Of a DNA stretch of 64,000 bases, positions 26,386 through 33,924 are shown one piece after another (the stretch's first letter is position 1; the number at the start of each line of letters is the position of its first letter). The DNA lies in NCBI RefSeq assembly GCF_020622265.1, contig NZ_JACNMQ010000008.1, forward strand, positions 1 through 64,000, written 5' to 3'. Under the pieces are notes generated by a model that had not been told where the DNA came from, did no database searches, and saw nothing but the letters and a program-made list of their open reading frames with translations. The translations under genes and the position numbers were made by a program. Origin of the DNA: Halomonas sp. M20. GTDB lineage: Bacteria; Pseudomonadota; Gammaproteobacteria; Pseudomonadales; Halomonadaceae.

Positions 26386-27563
26386 CGAGTTTGCGTACGT
26401 TGGTCGTCGTTAGAAGTTTGAAGATGGGTGGCATGGAGCGTGTCGCCGTCGACTTGGCCGATGCTTTTGCCCAGGAAGGATGCGAAAGTCACCTGCTGGT
26501 GTTTAGAAAGCGAGACCAGGGGCTGGCGCCGGAACACCCGGCCGTGAAGGTGCATCTTTTTTCACTACGTTGGTGGCAGCGCGCGACCGGTATCGGCTTG
26601 CTGGCAGAGATGGCCTCGCGCCTGATATTGAACCCCTTGATTCGGCGTTCGCAATTCGTATGGACCGGTTGGCTGGGCGGCGGTTTGTTTCGCCTATGGC
26701 TGTGGCGTTTCGAGAAGCGTCATGGCCGGGTCGATCGCATCGTTTTCCGCGGTATAGGCACGTTCGAGCTGGTCTGGAGCTTTCGTGACGAGCGGGCGCG
26801 CTTCGTGCTCGAAAATCGGTTGCCCGTCGACAAGACATCATGGTCGCAGAAGCTGTTTGCACGCTGCCTGTTTCCGAACAAGCATCTCGTCGCCGTTTCC
26901 CAAGGCGTGGCGGAGAGCGTGCGTCTTGCCAAGAAGAAATGGGCATTCAAGCCTGCGTCGCTGACGGTGATCGTCAATCCCTGCCCGGTAGAGAGAATCC
27001 GTGAACTCATGCATCGGCCACAGCCGGGCCTCCCTTCGCAACCCTATATCGTCAACGTGGCGCGGCTGGTGCCGCAGAAGGATCATGCCTTGTTACTGCG
27101 TGCCTACGCCAAAGCAAACCCGGAGGAGGAGCTGGTGATCGTCGGCGATGGCCCCCTGCGAGGAAGGCTGGAAAGACAGGCCGCGGAGCTGGGTATCGCC
27201 GACAAGGTGCATTTTGTCGGGCATCAGGCCAACCCCTACCCTTGGATGCATCATGCTCGCCTGTTCGTGCTGAGCTCCCGGGTCGAGGGTATGGGCATCG
27301 TGCTGACCGAGTCGCTTGCCTGCGGCACGCCGGTGGTTTCCGTGGATTGCCCGGGCGGTATCCGTGAGGTGCTAAAAGGCGAGTTGGAGTCTGCTATTGC
27401 GGAACAGAGTGATTCAGGGTTGGCGGAGAAGATCAGGGCTTCCCTCGAAGGGCCCAAACCACCGATTGACGACGCATGGCTGCAGGATTTCTTGCCTTCG
27501 AAAGTGGTTCGGGGCTTTTTGGAAGAGGAAGCTGGAAGAGCAAGTTGGAAGGACAAACATTGA
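26382..27563 (+). CDS. Glycosyltransferase family 4
   Basis: GT-B-fold enzyme of 393 residues. The start at 26382 (GGAGGG then ATG, four-base overlap with the ligase gene) gives the normal GT4 opening LRTLVVVRSLKMGGMERVAVDLA; the longer frame from 26310 is upstream read-through. Seen: YIVNVARLVPQKDHALLLRAY near residue 223, VIVGDGPLRGRLE and SSRVEGMGIVLTESLACGTPVVS with the Glu-x7-Glu pattern near 302-310. It ends directly before wecF (zero intergenic bases), so it is probably the transferase that acts before WecF; in an ECA-like scheme that would be the ManNAcA step, but WecG is a different family (GT26), so this is only a guess. Confidence 0.85.
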   Translation: MTSLRTLVVVRSLKMGGMERVAVDLADAFAQEGCESHLLVFRKRDQGLAPEHPAVKVHLFSLRWWQRATGIGLLAEMASRLILNPLIRRSQFVWTGWLGGGLFRLWLWRFEKRHGRVDRIVFRGIGTFELVWSFRDERARFVLENRLPVDKTSWSQKLFARCLFPNKHLVAVSQGVAESVRLAKKKWAFKPASLTVIVNPCPVERIRELMHRPQPGLPSQPYIVNVARLVPQKDHALLLRAYAKANPEEELVIVGDGPLRGRLERQAAELGIADKVHFVGHQANPYPWMHHARLFVLSSRVEGMGIVLTESLACGTPVVSVDCPGGIREVLKGELESAIAEQSDSGLAEKIRASLEGPKPPIDDAWLQDFLPSKVVRGFLEEEAGRASWKDKH

Positions 27564-28625
27564 ATGAGCATCGACTGCGAGGCTGTGCCACAGGTGTCTG
27601 AAAAAGTCTTGCATATCTGCTACATGGACAAGTTCATCCCCGCATTCATCGACTTCGTGCGCGAGGAAGTCGGCGGTTCCCATAACCATTTCCATCTCAT
27701 AGAGAATAACCGGCACTACCCTTATCGGTCAGGCGAGGACACCGAGGAGCAAACCAGCAAGTTCGGCTTCTTCGGGCTCTACTTCAAGATGCGCCGCTAC
27801 GACAAGATCGTGCTGCACGGGCTTTTCAACAAGTACGTCATTTTGCTGCTGGCGCTCAACCCAAGACTGTTGCGCCGGTGCTATTGGGTCATGTGGGGCG
27901 GCGATCTTTATAGCTATAAAGCCAGGAAAAAGACGCTCAAGAAGAAGTTTGTGGAGCGCTGCCGGCGCAAGGTGATTCGGGACATGGGGCATCTGGTCAC
28001 CTACGTGCCCGGCGACGTCGAGCTGGCTCGGCAGTGGTATGGCGCCAAGGGGCGCTACGCCGAAAGCTTTGTCTATCCGAGCAACCTCTACAAGCCTCTG
28101 AACGTGCCTGAAAAGGAAGCCGAGGATGCCACGCTTACCGTGCTGATCGGTAACTCCGCGAGCAGGAGCAATGAGCACTTCGAGGCATTCGCCAGGCTGG
28201 CCGCGCTAACCAGGACGAACGTACGTGTTATCTGTCCGCTTTCCTATGGCGATCTGAAGTACGCAAAGCGCGTCATTGAGCGTGGCCAGGAATTGTTCGG
28301 CGATCGCTTCACGGCGCTTACGGATTTCATGCCGTTGGAGGATTACTTGAAGCTGCTTGGCGAGGTGGACATTGCGTTGTTCGCCCATCGCCGCCAGCAG
28401 GCCATGGGCAATCTCATCACCCTGCTGGGACTCGGCAAGAAGGTGTACATACGTCGGGAAATCACCCCCTGGTCGATGTTCGAAAGCCTGAACGTCAAGG
28501 TTTTCGATATGGACGAACTCAACCTCGCTACATTGGATAGCGACACGGCCAGCCACAACCGGGAAATCATCAGCGCGTATTTTTCCCGGGAACGATTGGC
28601 CCGCCAGCTCAAGGACATCTTGTAG
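27564..28625 (+). CDS. wecF: TDP-Fuc4NAc:lipid II Fuc4NAc transferase
   Basis: Member of GT56. At 353 residues it matches E. coli WecF in length. Seen: VLHICYMDKFIPAFIDFV near the N terminus, HGLFNKYVILLLALNP, CYWVMWGGDLYSY near residue 105, VTYVPGDVELARQWYGA, the diagnostic LTVLIGNSASRSNEHFEAF near 190 and HRRQQAMGNLITLLGLGKKVYIR near 273. It transfers Fuc4NAc from TDP-Fuc4NAc to a lipid-linked saccharide at the cytoplasmic membrane face. The rmlA, rmlB, wecE and acetyltransferase genes around it supply its donor. Start ATG at 27564 directly abuts the preceding stop. Confidence 0.9.
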   Translation: MSIDCEAVPQVSEKVLHICYMDKFIPAFIDFVREEVGGSHNHFHLIENNRHYPYRSGEDTEEQTSKFGFFGLYFKMRRYDKIVLHGLFNKYVILLLALNPRLLRRCYWVMWGGDLYSYKARKKTLKKKFVERCRRKVIRDMGHLVTYVPGDVELARQWYGAKGRYAESFVYPSNLYKPLNVPEKEAEDATLTVLIGNSASRSNEHFEAFARLAALTRTNVRVICPLSYGDLKYAKRVIERGQELFGDRFTALTDFMPLEDYLKLLGEVDIALFAHRRQQAMGNLITLLGLGKKVYIRREITPWSMFESLNVKVFDMDELNLATLDSDTASHNREIISAYFSRERLARQLKDIL

Positions 28626-28631
28626 GAAGCC

Positions 28632-29207
28632 ATGGCATACCTTACTCAAGAAGCGCTCGAGGCGCTGGGATTCAAGAAGCTTGGCAAGAACGTCAAGATC
28701 AGCGACAAGGCTAGCATCTACGATCACGATCGCATCGAGATCGACGACAATTCGCGGATCGACGATTTCTGCGTAATCTCCGGTCGGGTCAGCATCGGCA
28801 AGTTTTGCCATATTTCACCGCAATGCCTGGTGGCGGGGGGTGAGCTTGGGGTATTCCTTGCCGATTTTTGCGGCCTTGCTTATGGCGTCAAGGTGTTTTC
28901 CCAGTCGGATGACTACAGCGGTGCGACCCTGGTCAGTTCCCTGGTCGACAAGAAGTACAAGAACGAGTTCTTCAGCGCCGTGGTGCTGGAAAGGCATGTG
29001 ATCGTCGGCGCTGGGTCTATCATCTTGCCCGGAGTGGAGGTCAAGGAAGGGGGCTCGATTGGCGCAATGACGCTGGTGAACAAGAGCACCGATCCTTGGG
29101 GGATCTATTTTGGCAGCCCGGCTCGGCGTATCAAGGATAGGAAAAAAGACATGCTGGAGCTAGAAAAGCAATTTTTGCAAGAGCGCAATGATGATTCCGT
29201 TCAATAG
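28632..29207 (+). CDS. Left-handed beta-helix (hexapeptide) acetyltransferase, WecD substitute
   Basis: Protein of 191 residues made of hexapeptide repeats of the [LIV]-G-x-x-x-x type (IGKFCHISPQC, VIVGAGSIILPGVEVKEGGSIGAMTLVNKS), ending with YFGSPARRIKDRKK, as in many sugar O- and N-acetyltransferases. It lies between wecF and wecE, exactly where E. coli has the GNAT-type WecD that acetylates TDP-Fuc4N. I infer that this enzyme N-acetylates TDP-Fuc4N using acetyl-CoA. Overlaps wecE by 20 bases. Alternative: an O-acetyltransferase for another residue. Confidence 0.82.
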   Translation: MAYLTQEALEALGFKKLGKNVKISDKASIYDHDRIEIDDNSRIDDFCVISGRVSIGKFCHISPQCLVAGGELGVFLADFCGLAYGVKVFSQSDDYSGATLVSSLVDKKYKNEFFSAVVLERHVIVGAGSIILPGVEVKEGGSIGAMTLVNKSTDPWGIYFGSPARRIKDRKKDMLELEKQFLQERNDDSVQ

Positions 29208-30321
29208 GCCGCCCTACACCGGCAACGAAGATGCTCATGTGCTGGATGCCATGCGCAGCGACAAGATATCCGGTGACGGCGAATACACGTTGCGCTGCCA
29301 GCAGTGGTTTCGTGAACAACTCGGCTGCCACAAGGCGCTGCTGACGCCTTCCTGCACCCATGCCCTGGAGATGGCGGCGCTGCTGATTGACATTCGTCCC
29401 GGCGATGAAGTGATCATGCCCAGTTATACCTTCGTCAGCACCGCCAATGCCTTCGTGCTGCGCGGCGCCAGGATCGTCTTCGTCGACATTCGCCCGGATA
29501 CCATGAATATCGACGAGGCGTGCATCGAGGCTGCGATCACGGCCAACACCAAGGCGATCGTTGTCGTGCATTATGCCGGCGTGGCCTGCGAGATGGATGA
29601 CATCATGGCGCTGGCCGAGCACCATGGCATCTTTGTCATCGAGGATGCCGCCCAGGGCATGATGGCGACCTACAAGGGGCGGCCCCTTGGCAGCATTGGC
29701 CATCTTGGCGCTTATAGCTTCCACGAGACCAAGAACTATACCAGCGGTGGTGAGGGCGGGCTGCTGATCGTCAACGACGCGCGTTACGTGGAGCGGGCCG
29801 AGGTCCTCAGAGAAAAGGGCACCAATCGCAGCCAGTTCTTCCGGGGCATGGTGGATAAATATTCCTGGGTCGATGTAGGCAGCAGCTATCTGCCCAGCGA
29901 GTTGCAGGCGGCGTATCTGTGGGGACAATTACAAGCCGTCGACAAGATCGATGCCGACCGGCGGCGTGCCTGGCATTATTACTATGGTGCGCTTGCGCCC
30001 CTCGCCGAGCGCGGGCGTATTTGCCTGCCAACGATACCCGAGGCATGTCGGCACAACGCCCACATGTTCTACCTCAAGGTCGCGGACATCGACGAGCGTT
30101 CTCGTCTATTGGCTTTCTTGAAAGAACAAGACGTGATGGCGGTGTTCCACTACGTGCCGCTACATGCCTCGGTAGCCGGGCAACGCTGGGGTACCTTCAT
30201 CGGTGACGACAGGTATACCAGCCTAGAAAGCGACCGGCTGATTCGTTTGCCGCTATGGTACGGCATCGGTGAGAAAGAGCTGAATTGCGTCGTGGCAGCC
30301 GTGATGCGCTATTTCGACTGA
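29188..30321 (+). CDS. wecE: dTDP-4-amino-4,6-dideoxygalactose transaminase
   Basis: PLP-dependent DegT/DnrJ/EryC1-family aminotransferase of 377 residues. The N terminus MIPFNRPPYTGNEDAHVLDAM and SGDGEYTLRCQQWF are typical of WecE. Also seen: PSCTHALEMAALLIDIRPGDEVIMPSYTF near residue 50, FVIEDAAQG (PLP-binding Asp) near 152 and SFHETKNYTSGGEGG containing the Schiff-base Lys near 181. It converts TDP-4-keto-6-deoxyglucose from RmlB into TDP-Fuc4N. Two tandem ATGs at 29188 and 29191 can start it. The 3' end overlaps the convergent kinase gene by 13 bp, so both stop codons lie in shared sequence. Confidence 0.92.
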   Translation: MMIPFNRPPYTGNEDAHVLDAMRSDKISGDGEYTLRCQQWFREQLGCHKALLTPSCTHALEMAALLIDIRPGDEVIMPSYTFVSTANAFVLRGARIVFVDIRPDTMNIDEACIEAAITANTKAIVVVHYAGVACEMDDIMALAEHHGIFVIEDAAQGMMATYKGRPLGSIGHLGAYSFHETKNYTSGGEGGLLIVNDARYVERAEVLREKGTNRSQFFRGMVDKYSWVDVGSSYLPSELQAAYLWGQLQAVDKIDADRRRAWHYYYGALAPLAERGRICLPTIPEACRHNAHMFYLKVADIDERSRLLAFLKEQDVMAVFHYVPLHASVAGQRWGTFIGDDRYTSLESDRLIRLPLWYGIGEKELNCVVAAVMRYFD

Positions 30322-30878
30322 GCCTGTAGATTTTCCAGGCGCTTCATGAACCGCCCCCACTGGCGCTCGATCTTGGTCCTTCCCAGGCGCCTAGAGTGGG
30401 CGGCGAGCTTGACGAAGTCGCGGTCGCCGATGCCATCGATCAAGAATAAACGGGGTGGTGTTTTTTCCAGGTTGCAGACGATATTGCTGGCCCGCAAATC
30501 GCTGGTGAAAATACGGTTGGCGTGCAGATAATCATGCAGTTGCGTTAGCGGTGTGGCGATCTCCGCCATGGTGAGTCGGCCATCGGCCAGTAGAATATCC
30601 AGCCGCGGTAGCGGGCTGCCTTCCGTGTCTTGTAGCAGGTCGAAAACCAGCCCGTCGCCAAGGTTGGTTTCGACCCAGCCGTGACAGCGTGGCAAATGGG
30701 ACCAATCAATTCCACGACGCTCGAGTTTAGTGAAATATTCGTAGTCTTTCCGATTCTGCTGCTTGTTGTTCTTGAAGTTATGCGCGATCTTCACACAACG
30801 CGTCGGGTCTTGAGGATGGCGGTAGCAGTTGCGTTCGGTGCCTCGCCCAATCAAAAGATCGTCTTGCAGATGAAGCAT
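30309..30878 (-). CDS. YrbL-like / LPS-kinase-like protein
   Basis: Protein of 189 residues of the PhoP-regulated YrbL family, related to lipopolysaccharide core kinases. Seen: LLIGRGTERNCYRHP nucleotide loop with CVKIAH (Lys) a few residues on, FTSDLRASNIVCN (catalytic Asp and Asn) and LFLIDGIGDRDF in the place of the DFG motif. Essential kinase residues appear present. The longer open frame to 31016 is not used: the ATG at 30876-30878 has AAAGGA eight bases upstream, and the extra N terminus is Arg-rich with no family match. Its start lies 16 bp after the WaaG-like gene, so the two form an operon. Confidence 0.8.
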   Translation of the reverse strand: MLHLQDDLLIGRGTERNCYRHPQDPTRCVKIAHNFKNNKQQNRKDYEYFTKLERRGIDWSHLPRCHGWVETNLGDGLVFDLLQDTEGSPLPRLDILLADGRLTMAEIATPLTQLHDYLHANRIFTSDLRASNIVCNLEKTPPRLFLIDGIGDRDFVKLAAHSRRLGRTKIERQWGRFMKRLENLQAQSK

Positions 30879-30894
30879 GCGCGCGTTTCCTTTT

Positions 30895-32040
30895 TCAGCT
30901 GCCGTCGGCAAGCGACTGAAACGAAGCCTTGAGTTTCTTGTACTGCTCCTGGTGCGAATAGTGCGTAGCAAGTTCAGCCAGGCGTGGTCCCAGTTCTTCC
31001 TGTTCGTCGTTTGCAAGCAACTCGGCGATTCGCAAGGCCCAGGCGTTGCTATTGTTCTCGAGTATCAGATCGGGGAACTCTTTCTCGATCAATTCAGCGG
31101 CCCCGACCCAGGTAGATAGTAGCACCGGGGTGCCGCAGGCCATGGCTTCCAGCGCGACACGTCCAAACTCCTCGATATGGGCAGGGAGTGTAAATACATC
31201 GAGGGCGCCATAGAAGTGCTCGACATCCGACACCGTCGAGTGCCAGATGAAGCGATCGCTTATTCCCAGTTTTTCCGCCTGCTGCCTGTAAGGGGTGGCA
31301 TCGTCTTTACCGATCACGAGAAAGCGGCATTGGTTGGGAAGCCGCTGGCTCAGTAGCCCGGCGATCTCCACGAATCCTGCCACATTACGCTTCTTGAAGT
31401 TGCCGGATGTAATCAATCCGATCAGAAATTCATGCTGGCCAACGCCCAATGTCTCTCTGAAAGTGTCCCGTTCCGCGCGAGCCTTGATAGGCGTGAACTG
31501 CACTGGATCATAGCCGGGGTAGCTGACTTCGAGTTGGTGGTCGGCCAAGCCATAACGGCGCTTGAAATCGTCGGCCATCATCCTGGAGTTGACGGCTATT
31601 CGTTGGAACCGGCCCTGGGAAAGTACATGATCGTGGATGGCGGCAACTTCGTGGCCTTTTGGCAGCGCCTTTCCATGAATACGCTGGCTGGCTAGATGCA
31701 CGCAGTTATGCATGTAGATGACATCCCGGCTTTCCGCATCGCCATGGCTTACCAGCAGCGCCGGACGGTGACGCTTGCACCAAGACTGCACGCGCCGATT
31801 GAACCAGAAGCGTCGAAAAGGGCCTTTGAATGGCCAGCGGCGTAAGCGAATGAATTCTGCGCCCGTCTGTTTGGTCAGTGCGGGCTTTCCGCGCTCTGCG
31901 AGGATCACCACACGATACCCCAGCTCTTTGAGTGCCGCGGCCTGCTCGAAAGCATTACGGCTTGCCCCGGTGCTTTTTGCTATTTGACGAATAGCGATGA
32001 CGGCCAAGGGAAGCGGGTGCGACAGGGTGGGCGAGGGCAT
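30895..32040 (-). CDS. Glycosyltransferase family 4, WaaG-like
   Basis: Protein of 381 residues. Seen: N-terminal strand PLAVIAIRQIAKSTGASRNAFEQAAALKELGY with unusual spacing but GT4 layout, MHNCVHLASQRIHG near residue 119, FLIGLITSGNFKKRNVAGFVEIA near 204, FLVIGKDD, and HIEEFGRVALEAMACGTPVLLS near 308 with Glu-x7-Glu (E311/E319 region). The spacing and the presence of a core-kinase-like gene next to it suggest an LPS core hexosyltransferase resembling WaaG. It is divergent from the gene at 32199; 158 bp between them hold the promoters, with no clear -35/-10 pair that I can defend. Confidence 0.8.
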   Translation of the reverse strand: MPSPTLSHPLPLAVIAIRQIAKSTGASRNAFEQAAALKELGYRVVILAERGKPALTKQTGAEFIRLRRWPFKGPFRRFWFNRRVQSWCKRHRPALLVSHGDAESRDVIYMHNCVHLASQRIHGKALPKGHEVAAIHDHVLSQGRFQRIAVNSRMMADDFKRRYGLADHQLEVSYPGYDPVQFTPIKARAERDTFRETLGVGQHEFLIGLITSGNFKKRNVAGFVEIAGLLSQRLPNQCRFLVIGKDDATPYRQQAEKLGISDRFIWHSTVSDVEHFYGALDVFTLPAHIEEFGRVALEAMACGTPVLLSTWVGAAELIEKEFPDLILENNSNAWALRIAELLANDEQEELGPRLAELATHYSHQEQYKKLKASFQSLADGS

Positions 32041-32198
32041 TTGGATGGTTCGCTTTTACAGGCAAGTGTCGGAGTGGTGCTAAAGAAAGCATCTTAGGCT
32101 ATGTGCTAGAGCCACTTCTGGCAACCCAGGCTAAAATATTGCATATTACAGTATCGTAATTATTATCTGACTAATGGATTTCCAGATAGACGTTCTTG

Positions 32199-33047
32199 AT
32201 GTCTTCGATAGAAAAACTACCCAAATTACCCAGCGGGGAACCCGCTATTCCGGCGCTTTATGATCCCCAACTGCGCTGGGCGATGCTGCGCTCGCGTTGG
32301 GCCTATATCGTGCGCCTGGCTTTCGAAATGCGTATTCTCAGGCCGCTGGAAGATCGACTATTCGAGCGCTGGTTGACGCAGAAGCGGTTTGCCCGGCAGG
32401 TGGAGGCCACGGGGCTTCCCTATAGAAGTGTCGAGGCCCATCTGGATAAAAACCTGGCGTTACAGGTTGATCCGAATGCGTTGACGCAGCTGATATCCAT
32501 CCCACGCTCGTTTCCGGTCAAATCGGAGCGCCGTTCCGCCTTGAATCAGTTTATCTGGAAGGGGGAGTGGGATCGAACACGCTATGATTTTCGCAAAGGG
32601 AGCCGCTATCGGCTCATCGACGATATCTGGCGGCACCAGGATGATCTGATCGAGAGTGCGTCTTATCGGCGGCTTGTGCAGCGCATTGCCCAAGGAAATC
32701 CATTTCGTTCCCACCAGAAGGGCATTCTACTCAATACCCCGGACAAGGTGCTGGCGTACCTGAACGTCTATATCGGTTATATGAAGGACATGCAGCGTGA
32801 CGGTTTCGACAATACGCTGGGCAAGGATCGTCTGGGAGTGGCAATCGATCGACATGGTCGTGTCGTTAAACTGAACCGGGGATTGCACCGGCTTGCCATG
32901 GCCCAGGTGTTGGGTCTGAAGACGATCCCGGTGCAAGTGCGTTCCGTGCATGCCCGGTGGTGGTTTGAGGTCACCAGTGGTGAACGGGGAGAGGCCGCCT
33001 TGATGAAGATGGTGGAGGCCCTGCGGGATTGTCGGCCCGCTTCTTGA
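32199..33047 (+). CDS. ParB-like-fold protein of unknown function
   Basis: Protein of 282 residues, no signal peptide or membrane segments. The C-terminal quarter carries LGVAIDRHGRVVKLNRGLHRLAMAQVLG near residue 215 and IPVQVRSVHARWW, the pattern of ParB/sulfiredoxin-like domains with a G-x-HRL-A motif. This fold also occurs in proteins of polysaccharide loci that are not nucleases. The N-terminal part is basic and aromatic, with no match I know. ATG at 32199 is preferred over the TTG just before it. GC-rich; stands at the end of the polysaccharide region and downstream of a divergent WaaG-like gene. Confidence 0.6.
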   Translation: MSSIEKLPKLPSGEPAIPALYDPQLRWAMLRSRWAYIVRLAFEMRILRPLEDRLFERWLTQKRFARQVEATGLPYRSVEAHLDKNLALQVDPNALTQLISIPRSFPVKSERRSALNQFIWKGEWDRTRYDFRKGSRYRLIDDIWRHQDDLIESASYRRLVQRIAQGNPFRSHQKGILLNTPDKVLAYLNVYIGYMKDMQRDGFDNTLGKDRLGVAIDRHGRVVKLNRGLHRLAMAQVLGLKTIPVQVRSVHARWWFEVTSGERGEAALMKMVEALRDCRPAS

Positions 33048-33122
33048 GTGGGCTGGTTGAGAAGGCAGGCGTGACGTTCAGGATTCAATCTTCTGCATGT
33101 CTTCTATACTGTTCGATGAGAA

Positions 33123-33155
33123 GGGGCGATGCTGTGCTGATAGGCGCATCGCTCC
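33123..33155. repeat. REP-like inverted repeat
   Basis: Ten-base arms GGGGCGATGC (33123-33132) and GCATCGCTCC (33146-33155), complementary except for one position, around a 13-base loop, in the 141-bp gap before the Yip1-type gene. The right arm continues TACC, giving GGTAGGAGCGATGC on the minus strand, which resembles REP elements of other gammaproteobacteria (inference). No T-run follows, so it is not a clear terminator. Confidence 0.4.
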
Positions 33156-33188
33156 TACCGACAAGCAGTGCTATAGAGGACGAGTTCT

Positions 33189-33791
33189 ATGCTGACCCAC
33201 GTCTGGGGGCTGATGGCCCACCCCAATCGCGAATGGAAGCAGATCCAGAGCGAGAGGGAAACGATCACTCATCTGTATGCGCATCATGTTCTCGGGCTGG
33301 CGGCGATTCCGGTGATCTGTGCGTTCATCGGCACGACGCAAGTCGGCTGGAGTCTTGGCGAAGGTCACACAATCACGCTCAAGCTGGACGATGCATTCTA
33401 CGCTGGCATCGTGTTCTATCTTGCCATCATCGCCGCAGTCATCTTCATGGGAAATGTGATCCATTGGATGGCAAAGCGGTACGCTACACCACCCAGCAAG
33501 CGTCGTTGCGTCATCTTTGCCGGCTATGTCGCTACTCCGATGTTCCTGAGCGGTCTTGTGGCGCTCTACCCCTTGATCTGGTTATGCCTGCTGGCAGGAA
33601 CCATCGGTCTTTGCTATAGCGGCTATCTGTTGTATCTGGGAATCCCTAATTTTCTGGGCATCGACAGGAAAGAGGGCTTTATCGTGACTGGCTCGACACT
33701 GGCGATCGGTGTGCTTGTGCTCGAGGTGCTACTGGGTGCCACGGTACTGCTATGGGGCTATGGGGCAAGGATGCTGCTGGGTACTTATTAG
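33189..33791 (+). CDS. Yip1-domain inner-membrane protein
   Basis: Protein of 200 residues with five predicted membrane helices in the Yip1 layout (near 35-55, 75-95, 118-140, 142-160, 172-195). The N terminus MLTHVWGLMAHPNREWKQIQ is the usual cytoplasmic start of bacterial Yip1 proteins (hxxxxxPxxxWxxI), and KRRCVIFAGYVATPMFLSGL near 108 matches the core. Function is unknown in bacteria. Start: ATG at 33189 with GAGGA eight bases upstream. It appears monocistronic; a strong hairpin follows it. Confidence 0.8.
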   Translation: MLTHVWGLMAHPNREWKQIQSERETITHLYAHHVLGLAAIPVICAFIGTTQVGWSLGEGHTITLKLDDAFYAGIVFYLAIIAAVIFMGNVIHWMAKRYATPPSKRRCVIFAGYVATPMFLSGLVALYPLIWLCLLAGTIGLCYSGYLLYLGIPNFLGIDRKEGFIVTGSTLAIGVLVLEVLLGATVLLWGYGARMLLGTY

Positions 33792-33846
33792 AACGGTATC
33801 CAGCCTTTGCTCGAATCCCGTGTCGATGCCGCTGAGCCGAGGCCGC

Positions 33847-33878
33847 CCGCCGGGTGGTGGATTGGCATCACCCGGCGG
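33847..33878. terminator. Strong GC-rich hairpin between convergent genes
   Basis: Perfect 10-bp inverted repeat, CCGCCGGGTG at 33847-33856 and CACCCGGCGG at 33869-33878, with a 12-base loop. It sits 55 bp after the Yip1-type gene and 46 bp beyond the 3' end of the oppositely oriented protease gene, the place for a bidirectional terminator. There is no T-tract on either side, so Rho-independent termination is uncertain. Confidence 0.5.
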
Positions 33879-33924
33879 TGATTGGCAAGAAGGTTGGCTT
33901 TATGGCTCCAGTGCTGCATACGCA

